64,000 nt of DNA from Oceanimonas sp052119705 (GTDB lineage Bacteria; Pseudomonadota; Gammaproteobacteria; Enterobacterales; Aeromonadaceae), in NCBI RefSeq assembly GCF_052119705.1, contig NZ_JBGQOP010000008.1, forward strand, positions 62,001-126,000, read 5' to 3'. Under the pieces are notes generated by a model. The model saw only the letters and a program-made list of their open reading frames with translations, ran no database searches and was not told the DNA's origin. The position numbers and the translations under genes are program-made. Below, piece by piece: positions 1-9,314 of the stretch (position 1 is its first letter; each line of letters starts with the position of its first letter).

Positions 1-401
1 GATAAGCTATGGAAATAGTCATCAATAAAAAAGACAAAGACTAATAACCCCGTCATCAGCTTAGCTTGACGCCTATTTTTAATACGGGTTTGTGCCCATT
101 CAGCAAAAGCCAGCGTGGCACCAATGCGGCTTAACATGCTGATAATACAGCCCAATAACAGCAAGAAAGTAAGGATATTAACATTCCATTCGTTAACCGC
201 ATTATCTGACCAAAAAAGAGCCAAAGCGCTGCTTAAGACCAACTGCACTGCGCCAGTGACACTAAAATGCTGTAGCAATAGCGCCGCTAAAATAATACCT
301 AAGCCCAGAGATAACAGCACTCGACGGGTAAAGACAGCTAACACTATGGCGAGTAACGGCGGCAACAACGACCAGTAGCTTTGAATAAAAGAAGATTCCA
401 C
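1..401 (-). CDS. NhaC-family Na+/H+ antiporter, N-terminal part (cut by window edge)
   Basis: The reverse strand reads open from a GTG at 401 to the window edge. It gives a hydrophobic start with a WSLLPPLLAI stretch, then TRRVLLSLG, and near the edge FIDDYFHSL. These are hallmarks of the NhaC-type antiporters that exchange cytoplasmic H+ for external Na+ at the inner membrane. At least three membrane segments are visible in the ~133 residues present. GTG is chosen because AGG lies 8 nt upstream; an in-frame GTG lies further up and a stop just beyond it, so the start is fixed within about seven codons. Family call is fairly firm; substrate is inferred. Confidence 0.8.
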   Translation of the reverse strand, partial: MESSFIQSYWSLLPPLLAIVLAVFTRRVLLSLGLGIILAALLLQHFSVTGAVQLVLSSALALFWSDNAVNEWNVNILTFLLLLGCIISMLSRIGATLAFAEWAQTRIKNRRQAKLMTGLLVFVFFIDDYFHSL

Positions 402-1187
402 GACAACACCTAACACTGAGTTTTAATATAACGACGGATATCATCACCAGCAATCACATGCTGGCTAGCATAGTCGGGGTAAACGAGCTTACAACTTAAC
501 GTATGCAGTAAAGCCTATAACGTTAAATTTATGGCGTTACGTGTGCGACATAAGCAGGTTATAACGCTGGCACCTACTTTACCCTCTATCGCCTACTATG
601 ATGATTTTTCATGCGGGCATTACCTACACATGCCCGCTCTGTACCGATGAAGAATAGCTACGAATACTGGGGTTGAATACCTAACCGCGTATTGGGAAAA
701 CACATTTATCAACAGCACAAACGTCAGTCCAAAGAGCGGATTAACGGACGAGTGATGCAACTAAAGAGGGTAAGCCGAAGGATCTTACTGGCTGAGCACC
801 AAAAATCAATATTTTTAACCTAAAATCGGCTATCAGACTGATTTTAGACGTTTTAACCTGAAAAATTTTCCGACATATTGTAAATCTTTAACTATGATTA
901 GCTCGAATATATATACAGCTCTATATTTTAACTCAACTGAGTCTGCATCATAACGAGCTGCAAGTTAGCAATAAAAAGATGACGAACCGGCGCTCTTAAA
1001 CTGAGTAGTAGCCCATTTGTTTTAATTAGCAAATGGCATTCGCAAAATGCAAGGCTATATTAATCCTACTGCTGTAAAAATGGCTTATTATTAACGAGAT
1101 AAAAGTTTTCTTTCTAATTAACTTGCTTCATTTTAAATGAAGATGTAAATTTAACTCATAAAAAATTATAACCATTAGGTGGATGCA
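402..1187. other. Long AT-rich gap upstream of hns
   Basis: About 790 bp without a convincing gene. The right half (roughly 800-1170) is strongly AT-rich with many A/T runs, as expected for an hns promoter region that H-NS itself may bind. No tRNA, repeat array or clear terminator was seen. Start-to-start, this gap separates the divergent antiporter gene and hns, so it must hold both promoters. Confidence 0.5.
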
Positions 1188-1598
1188 ATGACTGAATTCT
1201 TGAAAACACTACTGAACATCCGTAGTTTACGTGCGGCAACTCGAGATCTAACTTTGGATCAAATGGAAGAAGCCCTAGCTAAACTGTCTAGCGTGATTGA
1301 AGAACAGCGCGAAACTAAAGCAGCTGAGCAAGCAGTCGCCCAAGAACGTGAACGCAAGCTGAAAGAATACATGGAACAAATGGCCGCTGACGGCATTGAT
1401 TTAAGTGATTTGCTAGAATTGGCAGAACCAGCTAAAAAAGTAAGTGCTCCTCGTAGCAAGCGCCCAGCTAAGTACGAATACACTGACGAAACTGGCGAAT
1501 ACAGAACTTGGACTGGTCAAGGCCGTAAGCCTTCACCAATTAAAAATGCCATGGATAATGGCACTAAAACATTAGAAGATTTCCTTATTAAAAACTAA
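1188..1598 (+). CDS. hns: H-NS family nucleoid-associated transcriptional silencer
   Basis: Encodes a 136-residue H-NS: an N-terminal oligomerisation helix (LLNIRSLRAATRDLTL), a central coiled coil rich in E/R/K (about 25-70), a flexible linker, and the C-terminal AT-hook-like motif TWTGQGRKP at about 107-115 that inserts into the minor groove of AT-rich DNA. The end DFLIKN matches the usual H-NS terminus. A longer reading from GTG 1179 would overlap the AGGTGG ribosome site at 1177-1182; the ATG at 1188 sits 5 nt after it and gives the family N-terminus (MTEFLKTLLNIR). H-NS silences horizontally acquired and AT-rich genes. Monocistronic, followed by its own terminator. Confidence 0.95.
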   Translation: MTEFLKTLLNIRSLRAATRDLTLDQMEEALAKLSSVIEEQRETKAAEQAVAQERERKLKEYMEQMAADGIDLSDLLELAEPAKKVSAPRSKRPAKYEYTDETGEYRTWTGQGRKPSPIKNAMDNGTKTLEDFLIKN

Positions 1599-1620
1599 TA
1601 AAGACTATCTGATAAGTTTT

Positions 1621-1644
1621 AAAAGGGCCGTTAGGCCCTTTTTT
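1621..1644 (+). terminator. Rho-independent terminator of hns
   Basis: AAGGGCC stem, GTTA loop, GGCCC and a run of T directly after the hns stop. Confidence 0.9.
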
Positions 1645-1710
1645 ATGCCTGAAATTTAGCATACCCAGCTATTGCCACCTGAGTAACTCATTGATAGAAA
1701 AAAGGCTTAT

Positions 1711-1932
1711 TTATCTCGGTTTCAATAACCCATACAAAGGCTCGGCTAGGCCGTTATGCTTTAACTCATAGATAAGCGCCAATTCTGCCCCTATGGGGCC
1801 GCTTGGCCAACCCTGACGCTCTAACCAACATAAATACCCTAACGGTAAGGTGAGCAGCGCTTGCCCACTATGCTTACCAAATGGCATGGGTTTATTAATG
1901 ATCGTTAATAGCTCTGTCGTGTTCAGGCTCAC
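1711..1932 (-). CDS. DUF3820 (QSregVF_b) small protein
   Basis: A 73-residue protein with MPFGKHSGQALLTLP near residue 16, then YLCWLERQGWPSGPIGAELALIYELKHNGL. The pattern MPFGKxxGxxLxxLPxxYLxWxxxxGxPxGxxG defines the DUF3820 family, also called putative quorum-sensing-regulated virulence factor from a Pseudomonas member. The biochemical role is unknown. It is cytosolic, with no signal or membrane segment. It lies alone between the hns terminator and pyrF, on the opposite strand to hns. Confidence 0.85.
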   Translation of the reverse strand: MSLNTTELLTIINKPMPFGKHSGQALLTLPLGYLCWLERQGWPSGPIGAELALIYELKHNGLAEPLYGLLKPR

Positions 1933-2029
1933 GTGTTTTTATTCCTTAAATTTCATTTTATTCATAAAAAAGGCGCATATATTATATGCGCCTCTATAAC
2001 AAATACATATCCGCAATTTTATCGCACAG

Positions 2030-2737
2030 TTACAAGCTGTTATTGATGGCAGCCAGTACCTGAGCAGGATCCGACGCTTGGGTAATAGGCCGCCCTATTA
2101 CCAAATAATCACTGCCTGCGGCCAAAGCTTGCTCAGGGGTCATAATGCGACGCTGATCGCCGGCATCACTGCCTGCGGGGCGAATACCGGGTGTGATGAG
2201 TTTAAAATCATGGCCCAATTCGGCTTTTAATAAGCTGGCTTCTTGGGCCGAACATACTACGCCATCTAAGCCTGCATCACGCGTTAACCGCGCTAACGCT
2301 AACACCTGCTCAGCAGATGAACGCAAGATACCTACCTGAGCCAAATCCTCGTCCGTCATGCTAGTCAGCACGGTAACGGCGATTAACAAGGGAGCCTTAT
2401 CGCCATAAGGTAATAACGCCTCACGGGCCGCCGTCATCATGCGCATGCCGCCGCTGGCGTGTACATTGACCATCCACACACCTAACTCAGCCGCCGCAGC
2501 CACCGCCTTGGCCACCGTATTAGGAATATCGTGAAATTTAAGATCCAAAAACACATCAAACCCAGACTTTACTAGGGTGCGCACAAACTCTGGGCCAAAC
2601 AGGGTAAACATTTCTTTACCGACTTTTAAGCGGCAATGAGCAGGGTCCAATTGTGCAACTAGCGCTAATGCGGATGCTTGATCCGCATAATCTAGGGCAA
2701 TCAGAATTTTAGGATCATGTTTGATAGAAGTTTGCAT
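2030..2737 (-). CDS. pyrF: Orotidine 5'-phosphate decarboxylase
   Basis: Last step of de novo UMP synthesis: OMP loses CO2 to give UMP. The 235-residue protein has the catalytic motif DLKFHDIPNT at 65-74 (Asp65, Lys67, Asp70), upstream lysines K38 and K41 in the active-site strand, and the phosphate-gripping PGIRPAGSDAGDQRR loop with GRPIT near the C-terminus. Length is typical for class I enzymes. The ATG has AAGG nine bases upstream. It follows lapB on the same strand, as in E. coli, but a ~130-bp gap with heptad repeats separates them, so co-transcription is uncertain. Confidence 0.97.
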   Translation of the reverse strand: MQTSIKHDPKILIALDYADQASALALVAQLDPAHCRLKVGKEMFTLFGPEFVRTLVKSGFDVFLDLKFHDIPNTVAKAVAAAAELGVWMVNVHASGGMRMMTAAREALLPYGDKAPLLIAVTVLTSMTDEDLAQVGILRSSAEQVLALARLTRDAGLDGVVCSAQEASLLKAELGHDFKLITPGIRPAGSDAGDQRRIMTPEQALAAGSDYLVIGRPITQASDPAQVLAAINNSL

Positions 2738-2770
2738 ACCAAGTTACCTTAAAAATTTATATAACAAGTG

Positions 2771-2862
2771 GTGAGGGGTAAGGTGAGATGAGTAAGGGTC
2801 GCTTAATTATTTGGTTTTAGCACTTACCCCTTCACCCTTTACGCTTCACACCTCACATTCAA
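2771..2862. repeat. Inverted pair of degenerate 7-bp tandem arrays
   Basis: Left array 2771-2798: four heptads of GTRAGGG type. Right array 2821-2862: six heptads of CCCTTYA type, the reverse-complement sense. The pair lies between lapB and pyrF and could fold as an imperfect hairpin. Confidence 0.75.
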
Positions 2863-2867
2863 TGTGT

Positions 2868-4037
2868 TTACTCCCCATCTAAACCGCGCATGGGTCTTAT
2901 GCTGCCCCATTGCTTACAAGACGGGCATTGCCAAAATAATGAACGCGTTGAAAAACCACACTGGCTACATTTATGGCTGGGTTTTAATTTCATTTGCTCG
3001 GCAACCAAGTTACTGAGCATATTCAAGCTTTCGCGCGCTCGACCCTGCTCCGCATTGTGCGTCTGGTAAGACATTAAGCGATGAAAGCCTTTCATCGTCG
3101 GATGGCGTTGTAATTGCGATAATACCATTTGCTCTGCCGCGAGGGACCCTTGGCGCTCGGCTACATAATCGGCCAGCATTAATACCGCACTGGCACCGCT
3201 ATCTTCAGCTACCCATAAATGCAGCTGGCGCATAAATTCTGCTTCGTTGTTTAATTGCTGATAACACTGCTGCAAGGGAGACAAGACTTCACTGATGAAG
3301 TCTGCATCTTGCTCAGTCACCTGCAACAAATGTGTTAAGGCTTGAGACCAAAGTTGTTGCTGCATATAAAGTGCACCTAAGCGGATATTCGCTCTTACAC
3401 AACTAGGGTCCGCCTTTAGCGCTTTCTTTAACTGTAAAATCGCCGCTTTGGCGTCTTGTTTGTGCCAATGCTGCTCGGCCAGCTCACAATGAAAATGACC
3501 AATTAGCGTCAGCGCTTTTAATCCTTGGCGTTTTTTTAAACGCTCGGCAATGGCAACCGCTTGCACCCAATCTTTGAGCTGCTGATAAATGACTAACAGT
3601 AAATTTAACGCTTCTTCTTGATAATCAGGATCGCTTTTCAGTTCGACGAGAATATGCTCGGCTCTGTCTAACAAACCCGCTGCTAAGAAGTCGCGCGCGA
3701 GTTCCAGCATCGCTAAATGGCGTTGCTCCCACAACAGATTAGGGCGAGCCACTAGGTTTTGATGAATACGAATCGCACGATCGACTTCGCCTCGGGACCT
3801 AAATAAGTTGCCGAGGGCGAGGTGCGTTTCTATGGTTTCGCTATCAACTTGCAGTAACTGAATAAAAAGGTCGACGGCCTTGTCTGGCTCGTCAGACAAC
3901 AAGAAATTTAACCCAGCAACATATTGCCGAGAAAAGTGATTAGATTTTTTTTGAGCGTCCTGCCGGACCCCTCTGCGTCCCATGTACCAGCCATAAGCAG
4001 CAGCGACGGGTAGCAGCAGAAATAACAGTTCCAGCAT
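2868..4037 (-). CDS. lapB: Lipopolysaccharide assembly protein LapB (YciM)
   Basis: LapB tunes LPS level by presenting LpxC, the committing enzyme of lipid A synthesis, to the FtsH protease and by scaffolding LPS assembly at the inner membrane. The 389 residues equal the E. coli length. An N-terminal membrane anchor (about 3-19) is followed by tandem TPR helices (about 40-330) and a C-terminal rubredoxin-like zinc knuckle with Cys357-xx-Cys360 and Cys371-xx-Cys374. It starts 8 bp after the lapA stop, so the two are almost certainly co-transcribed. Confidence 0.96.
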   Translation of the reverse strand: MLELLFLLLPVAAAYGWYMGRRGVRQDAQKKSNHFSRQYVAGLNFLLSDEPDKAVDLFIQLLQVDSETIETHLALGNLFRSRGEVDRAIRIHQNLVARPNLLWEQRHLAMLELARDFLAAGLLDRAEHILVELKSDPDYQEEALNLLLVIYQQLKDWVQAVAIAERLKKRQGLKALTLIGHFHCELAEQHWHKQDAKAAILQLKKALKADPSCVRANIRLGALYMQQQLWSQALTHLLQVTEQDADFISEVLSPLQQCYQQLNNEAEFMRQLHLWVAEDSGASAVLMLADYVAERQGSLAAEQMVLSQLQRHPTMKGFHRLMSYQTHNAEQGRARESLNMLSNLVAEQMKLKPSHKCSQCGFSTRSLFWQCPSCKQWGSIRPMRGLDGE

Positions 4038-4045
4038 AAAGCTTA

Positions 4046-4333
4046 TTAATCCTTAATGGGCAAGGCCCTAAGCTCTGTTAACTCTTTTTGTTGACGCTCA
4101 ACTTTTTTATGCAAACCTTTGTTGTTCATTTTTAGCCGCAGTAACACTACACTAAATACCAGCCAGCCAATGACAAAGCCCGCGATAAAGATAACTGCCA
4201 ATAATGAAGAAAGACGATACTCGCCTTGTGCTAGCAGATAGTTTACCTGTACCAGCTGATCGTTTTGCGTGCCGAGCGTAATGCCCACGGCAAATAGTAT
4301 CGCTAAAATAATGAGGCCGATAATTATTTTCAC
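4046..4333 (-). CDS. lapA: Lipopolysaccharide assembly protein LapA (YciS)
   Basis: A 95-residue inner-membrane protein that partners LapB in LPS assembly. Two membrane helices are visible (about 3-22 and 40-66), followed by a basic coiled-coil tail ending in ELRALPIKD. The start is a GTG with GAGGG six bases upstream. A second frame in this stretch is open but lacks family features. First gene of the lapA-lapB pair; ihfB lies 170 bp upstream on the same strand. Confidence 0.93.
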   Translation of the reverse strand: MKIIIGLIILAILFAVGITLGTQNDQLVQVNYLLAQGEYRLSSLLAVIFIAGFVIGWLVFSVVLLRLKMNNKGLHKKVERQQKELTELRALPIKD

Positions 4334-4506
4334 TTAACCCTCGCAACTTCCTGATTTGAGAACTCGCATTATCACGGAAAAACCGCATAGCTGCCAGTCG
4401 CGTTACTGTAAAAAGTGATGTAGCACGCTGCTTAATGTTCAATCAGTTAACTTACCTGATATTGAACAGAAAATAAGACTCAATAAATGGGCTAACAATA
4501 ACGCCC

Positions 4507-4788
4507 TTAGCTGGGGTTAACACGCTCGCGCAGTTCTTTGCCGGGTTTGAAGTGCGGTACGTGCTTACCAGTCAACTCTACTTTTTCGCCGGTTTTAGGA
4601 TTACGCCCCTGACGCGGCGCACGATAATGTAGCGAGAAACTACCAAAACCGCGGATCTCAATACGATCCCCGCCCTCAAGGCTGGCTGACATTTGCTCAA
4701 TTATTTCTTTAATAGCGCCTTCTACTTCTTTAGCAGAAAGATGACTGTACTGTTCTGACAGTCTTTCAATGAGATCTGACTTAGTCAT
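4507..4788 (-). CDS. ihfB: Integration host factor subunit beta
   Basis: The DNA-bending subunit that pairs with IhfA. The 93 residues show the HU/IHF fold: MTKSDLIERL helix, GDRIEIRGFGSFSLHYR core, and the minor-groove arm RQGRNPKTGEKVEL with its intercalating proline (about 64). GGAGAG lies 7 bp before the ATG. It lies downstream of rpsA as in E. coli; a hairpin terminator between them may only partly stop rpsA transcripts. Confidence 0.97.
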   Translation of the reverse strand: MTKSDLIERLSEQYSHLSAKEVEGAIKEIIEQMSASLEGGDRIEIRGFGSFSLHYRAPRQGRNPKTGEKVELTGKHVPHFKPGKELRERVNPS

Positions 4789-4814
4789 TTGATGCTCTCC
4801 TGATCAACACACAA

Positions 4815-4843
4815 CAAAAAGGGGCCGCGAAGGCCCCCTTTTA
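4815..4843 (-). terminator. Terminator/attenuator between rpsA and ihfB
   Basis: Read on the minus strand: GGGGGCC, a TTCGC loop, GGCCCC, then five T. Stable and well formed. Confidence 0.88.
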
Positions 4844-4856
4844 CATTCGGATAGGC

Positions 4857-6527
4857 TTATTCGCCTTTGGCTGCCTTGAAGGCTTCAGCCATTGCACTTA
4901 AACCAACATCTTCTGGCTGTTGTTGGTTAATGTTATCCAGAACGACTTTATCTTCAGCTTCGTCTTTCGCACGGATAGACAAGCTTAAAGTACGGTTCTT
5001 ACGATCCACACCCATGAAACGTGCTTCGATTTCTTCACCTACTGTTAATACAGTAGATGCGTCTTCGATACGGTCACGAGAGATATCAGCAACGCGGACA
5101 TAACCTTCCACGCCTTCTTCCATCTCAACTACTGCGCCTTTAGCGTCAACAGCTGTGATAGTACCCTTAACGATAGCACCTTTCTTGAGGTCAGCTAAGT
5201 AAGCATTGAACGGATCTTCGTCGATCTGTTTAACGCCCAAGCTGATGCGCTCGCGCTCTGGATCAACTTGCAGAACCACGGCGTCAATTTCGTCGCCTTT
5301 CTTGAATTCACGTACGGCTTCTTCGCCTGCGCTCCAAGAGATGTCTGACAAGTGAACCAGACCGTCGATGCCGCCGTCCAGACCGATGAAGATACCGAAG
5401 TCAGTGATTGACTTGATCTTACCGGAAACACGGTCGCCCTTGTTGTGGGTTTCCGCGAACAGCTGCCATGGGTTCAGTTTGCACTGCTTCAGGCCCAGAG
5501 AGATACGACGACGTTCTTCGTCGATATCCAATACCATTACGTCTACGCTGTCGCCAACAGAAACCACTTTAGATGGGTGGATGTTCTTGTTGGTCCAGTC
5601 CATTTCAGACACGTGTACTAAGCCTTCAACGCCTTCTTCGATTTCTACGAAGCAGCCGTAATCAGTCAGGTTAGTTACGCGGCCAGACAGACGCGTGCTT
5701 TCTGGGTAACGGCTAGCGATTTCAACCCATGGATCTGCGCCCAACTGCTTAAGGCCCAGAGACACACGAGTGCGCTCACGATCGTACTTCAGAACTTTAA
5801 CGTTGATTTCGTCACCCACGTTCACGATCTCACTTGGGTGCTTAACGCGCTTCCAAGCCATATCAGTGATGTGCAGCAGGCCATCTACGCCACCCAAGTC
5901 AACGAAAGCACCGTAATCGGTCAGGTTCTTAACGATACCCTTAACTTCTTGACCTTCTTGCAGGTTCTCAAGCAACTGCTCACGTTCAACACTGTTTTCA
6001 GTTTCGATCACAGCACGACGAGAAACAACTACGTTGTTGCGCTTTTGGTCCAACTTGATGACTTTGAACTCAAGCTCTTTACCTTCCAAATGCAAGGTAT
6101 CGCGTACTGGACGTACGTCAACCAATGAACCTGGTAGGAAAGCACGGATAGTGTTCACTTCTACAGTGAAGCCACCCTTCACCTTGCCGTTGATCACACC
6201 AATAACGGTTTCCTGATCTTCGTAGGCTTTTTCCAGCTGGATCCAAGATTCGTGACGTTTTGCCTTTTCGCGGGAAAGCAGAGTCTCACCGAAACCGTCT
6301 TCTACCGCGTCCAGTGCTACGTCTACGACGTCACCAACGCTAACTTCCAACTCGCCCTGAGCGTTTTTAAACTGCTCTACAGGGATAGCGGATTCAGACT
6401 TCAGGCCTGCATCTACCAGAACGATACCGTTCTGAATAGCAACTACAGTACCTTTAACAATGGAACCTGGACGGGTTTCAAGTTCTTTCAGAGACTCTTC
6501 GAAGAGTTGAGCAAAAGATTCAATCAT
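4857..6527 (-). CDS. rpsA: 30S ribosomal protein S1
   Basis: S1 holds mRNA on the 30S subunit and is needed for initiation on weak or structured leaders. The protein has 556 residues, one short of E. coli, with six S1 OB-fold repeats; several carry the DYGAFVDLGG / DYGCFVEIEEG / DFGIFIGLDGG signature. The frame is open 15 nt further to a GTG, but ATG 6527 gives MIESFAQLFEESLKE, which matches the family N-terminus, so it is preferred. As in E. coli there is no strong Shine-Dalgarno before it, consistent with S1 autocontrol. cmk is directly upstream. The many open frames on the opposite strand are codon-bias shadows. Confidence 0.97.
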   Translation of the reverse strand: MIESFAQLFEESLKELETRPGSIVKGTVVAIQNGIVLVDAGLKSESAIPVEQFKNAQGELEVSVGDVVDVALDAVEDGFGETLLSREKAKRHESWIQLEKAYEDQETVIGVINGKVKGGFTVEVNTIRAFLPGSLVDVRPVRDTLHLEGKELEFKVIKLDQKRNNVVVSRRAVIETENSVEREQLLENLQEGQEVKGIVKNLTDYGAFVDLGGVDGLLHITDMAWKRVKHPSEIVNVGDEINVKVLKYDRERTRVSLGLKQLGADPWVEIASRYPESTRLSGRVTNLTDYGCFVEIEEGVEGLVHVSEMDWTNKNIHPSKVVSVGDSVDVMVLDIDEERRRISLGLKQCKLNPWQLFAETHNKGDRVSGKIKSITDFGIFIGLDGGIDGLVHLSDISWSAGEEAVREFKKGDEIDAVVLQVDPERERISLGVKQIDEDPFNAYLADLKKGAIVKGTITAVDAKGAVVEMEEGVEGYVRVADISRDRIEDASTVLTVGEEIEARFMGVDRKNRTLSLSIRAKDEAEDKVVLDNINQQQPEDVGLSAMAEAFKAAKGE

Positions 6528-6689
6528 ATTTAATGAATACACTTTTTAAGTTGAACATCCAAAGGGCAATCCGGCACCTAAGGGGTGATTAGTATAGACC
6601 CGTTCCATCCTTGGCACGGGCAGAGTCAAGACCATCTTGACTAAAGGTATTGGCTTTTAAACCATTTCAAACAAAATAACCATAGCAGT

Positions 6690-7385
6690 TTATTCAACTA
6701 ACTGCAGACCTAAGATGTTAGCTTTAGCGTGGTTTAACACTATATCCAACACTTGTGTGATAGATAAATGTGTCGAATCAATTACTAAGGCATCATCTGC
6801 CGCTTTCAAAGGCGCAGTGGCCCGATTACGGTCTCGGTCATCACGGTCTTGAATTTCGCTTAAAAGACGGTCAAAACTAACATCAAAGCCCTTATCTTGC
6901 AACTGTAGAAGACGGCGCTGGGCTCTTTCTTCGGCGCTAGCATCGAGAAAAATTTTCACCTGCGCATCCACAAACACCACAGTGCCCATGTCACGACCGT
7001 CGGCAATCAAGCCCGGCGCCACGCGAAACGCACGCTGGCGTCGCAGTAATGCCTCACGTACTCGCGGAAATGCCGCTACTTTGCTGGCCGCATTGCCCAT
7101 TTGTTCGGTACGGATCGCTTGCGACACATCCTCGCCTTCGAGAATCGTTTTTACGTGCCCTTCTACAATCGGAAATTGCACATCTAAATAGGCTGCAAGC
7201 GGCACTAAACCTGCTTCATCGTCGAGCGCCACATTATGGTGCAAGGCCGCCAATGCCAATACCCGATAAATGGCGCCCGAGTCGAGCAGTTGCCACTGCA
7301 ATTTTTGTGCGAGCAATTGGCAAAGGGTGCCTTTACCGGCCCCACCTGGGCCATCTACGGTAATGACGGGAGCTTGTTCTGTCAT
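6690..7385 (-). CDS. cmk: Cytidylate kinase
   Basis: Phosphorylates CMP and dCMP with ATP. The 231-residue protein has a P-loop (DGPGGAGKGT, 11-20), the CMP-binding DGRDMGTVVF segment and a RRLLQLQ-x(n)-RDDRDRNRATAPL lid, all typical for bacterial Cmk. GGAG precedes the ATG. cmk-rpsA-ihfB is a conserved gammaproteobacterial order, with 160 bp to rpsA, where an rpsA promoter is expected. Confidence 0.97.
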   Translation of the reverse strand: MTEQAPVITVDGPGGAGKGTLCQLLAQKLQWQLLDSGAIYRVLALAALHHNVALDDEAGLVPLAAYLDVQFPIVEGHVKTILEGEDVSQAIRTEQMGNAASKVAAFPRVREALLRRQRAFRVAPGLIADGRDMGTVVFVDAQVKIFLDASAEERAQRRLLQLQDKGFDVSFDRLLSEIQDRDDRDRNRATAPLKAADDALVIDSTHLSITQVLDIVLNHAKANILGLQLVE

Positions 7386-7618
7386 GGCTTTCTCCAGAAA
7401 ATCATTAGCTTGAGCACGCGGTTAGTCTGGTGCTGCACGGGCGGCAGTATACCTAAGTCGGTTATTAAAAAGCAGTTATTACCCTATTTAAGCGCACAAA
7501 TTCTAGCCGCTCATCCCCTTGCCCGACATTGCGCCTATACCTGTCTGCACTTCCGCTTTACAATACAGGTCATTTTTTTGTTACGTCTCAACTAACTTAA
7601 TAACTAAAGAGGAACGCC

Positions 7619-8212
7619 ATGAGCAGTGTTACCCGGATGGCAAACTCAAAACTGCCGACCCGCTGGGGCACCTTTACCCTGATCGGTTTTGAAGAAGTAG
7701 GCACAGGTAAAGATCATGCCGCCCTCGTGATGGGCGACCTAAACGACAATCAACCCGTATTAGGGCGTATTCATTCGGAATGCCTAACCGGTGATGCCCT
7801 ATTTAGCCTACGTTGTGACTGTGGTTTTCAGCTGCAAGCCGCCATGGAGCGCATTGCCAAAGAAGGTCGCGGTATTCTGTTATACGTACGCCAAGAAGGT
7901 CGCGGCATTGGTTTACTGAATAAGATCAGCGCTTATAACCTGCAAGATCAGGGCAAAGATACCGTAGAAGCCAACGTCGAGCTGGGCTTTGATGCGGACA
8001 TGCGTGATTACACTATTTGTGCCGACATGCTGCACGATTTAGGCATTAAAAAAATGAATTTGATGACCAATAATCCGCGCAAAGTCACCGCACTGGAAAG
8101 TTTTGGCATTGAAGTGGTGGAGCGAGTGCCGCTGGAAGAAGGTCGTAATCCCTTCAATGAGCACTACTTGGACACTAAGGCCGGCAAGCTGGGCCACATG
8201 TTTAAAGACTAA
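7619..8212 (+). CDS. ribA: GTP cyclohydrolase II
   Basis: First step of riboflavin synthesis: GTP is opened to 2,5-diamino-6-ribosylamino-pyrimidinone phosphate, with loss of formate and pyrophosphate. The 197 residues include the zinc site Cys55, Cys66 and Cys68 (SEC...RCDC), the RQEGRGIGL motif (91-99) and the C-terminal NNPRKVTALESFGI segment. It is a stand-alone RibA, not fused to RibB. AAAGAGGA precedes the ATG. Divergent from cmk with ~230 bp between; no FMN riboswitch was recognised there. Confidence 0.97.
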   Translation: MSSVTRMANSKLPTRWGTFTLIGFEEVGTGKDHAALVMGDLNDNQPVLGRIHSECLTGDALFSLRCDCGFQLQAAMERIAKEGRGILLYVRQEGRGIGLLNKISAYNLQDQGKDTVEANVELGFDADMRDYTICADMLHDLGIKKMNLMTNNPRKVTALESFGIEVVERVPLEEGRNPFNEHYLDTKAGKLGHMFKD

Positions 8213-8273
8213 TGGTTCGCCGTTAAACGTTAAGCCTGATTCAGTTAGTCATAGGCAATAACGATTTTAAGTT

Positions 8274-8317
8274 AAAAAAGGCGCAACACCCACAGCTTTG
8301 GGTGTTGCGCCTTTTTT
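8274..8317 (+). terminator. Rho-independent terminator of ribA
   Basis: Long stem GGCGCAACACCCA / TGGGTGTTGCGCC flanked by A and T runs, so it could act in both directions. The following ~250 bp to the SDR gene holds no gene or array. Confidence 0.92.
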
Positions 8318-8570
8318 GAAAGTGAAGCTTAACTCGGCCTTGGACATATATTAGATTTTATAGCCCACCCCGTTATTTGGTGGCCTGAGTCGAAAAATTT
8401 AAGGTTGACATCAAACCGTGCCGATTAGGTTTTAGCCAGGATCACGACTGAGGTCGATATTGCCTTGCGCTCACCTATCAAAACTTTTTCGCTCTTATCT
8501 CTATTTTCCGTGCGTTCCGTGTTCTTCCGTGGCAAAAATTTTTTAATCTTTATTAGCCATGACGCACTGT

Positions 8571-9275
8571 TTAAGGCAGTACTTCCTGTCCGTCCCAGGC
8601 CCATATACGCCCAGATTGCTCTGGGATTAAATTATCTAATACCTGCAATAAATGTGTGGCCGCTTGCATCGGTGTGTGTAATTGCCCCTCACTCAAGCCC
8701 GCTCTAAACGGCGCCGATAAATCGGTGGCGACCGTGCCCGGATGCAAGCCCACGATTAAAGCGTCAGGAAAACGACGTTGCCATTCGATACTGACCGTTT
8801 TAATGGCCATATTGAGTGCGGCCTTACTGATGCGATAGCTATACCAACCGCCGGCACGATTATCGCTGATACTGCCCACCCGAGCCGATAATGCCGCAAA
8901 ATGTAACTGATCGGTACGCGTTAAGCGCGTAGCAAGGTATTGCGCCATGGCCAGCGTCGGCCACGTATTAATGTGTAGGCTGTTATAAAAGGCCGACTCG
9001 GTTAACTGCTCGATGCGCTTCTCGGGTTGTTGCTCTCCTTGCTGCAGCATGCCGAGAGTATTGATCACAGTCGCTGGCAAGGGATATTGATTACAAGTCT
9101 CTGCGACGGCACTGGCATCGGTATTGTCCACTGCATGCCAAGTCGTCTGTGACCAAGCCAAGTCTGATAATTCAGGCCGGGTGCGGCTAAGCAATAAGAC
9201 TTGTTCGCCGCGCGCCGCCAGCGTTTCGGCTAAGGCACAGCCAATGCCGCCCGCACCCATGATCCAATATTGCAT
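8571..9275 (-). CDS. Short-chain dehydrogenase/reductase (SDR)
   Basis: A 234-residue Rossmann-fold oxidoreductase. GAGGIG near residues 7-12 binds NAD(P)H and YRISK is the catalytic YxxxK; an upstream SARVGS supplies the serine, and NTLGML matches the NxxG support motif. It resembles CsgA/YdfG-like single-domain SDRs; substrate unknown. The reading frame extends 16 codons further upstream, but the ATG at 9275 has AAGGAGAG seven bases before it and starts with the cofactor strand, so the extension is rejected. The leader carries a 15-bp tandem duplication. No operon partner. Confidence 0.85.
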   Translation of the reverse strand: MQYWIMGAGGIGCALAETLAARGEQVLLLSRTRPELSDLAWSQTTWHAVDNTDASAVAETCNQYPLPATVINTLGMLQQGEQQPEKRIEQLTESAFYNSLHINTWPTLAMAQYLATRLTRTDQLHFAALSARVGSISDNRAGGWYSYRISKAALNMAIKTVSIEWQRRFPDALIVGLHPGTVATDLSAPFRAGLSEGQLHTPMQAATHLLQVLDNLIPEQSGRIWAWDGQEVLP

Positions 9276-9284
9276 GGCACTCTC

Positions 9285-9314
9285 CTTTAATGGATCCCCC
9301 TTTAATGGATCCCC
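9285..9314. repeat. 15-bp perfect tandem duplication in the SDR leader
   Basis: CTTTAATGGATCCCC occurs twice head to tail, directly before the ribosome site of the SDR gene. Confidence 0.95.

Noticed and set aside
2771..2862. Heptad arrays as CRISPR or iteron arrays
   Set aside because: Units are 7 bp and contiguous without spacers, no cas or rep gene lies near, and the unit changes from site to site.
4867..6533. Several long open frames opposite rpsA
   Set aside because: They mirror the codon bias of a highly expressed gene, have no ribosome sites and no family features.
7386..7618. FMN riboswitch before ribA
   Set aside because: None of the conserved RFN-element segments are seen in the 230-bp gap.
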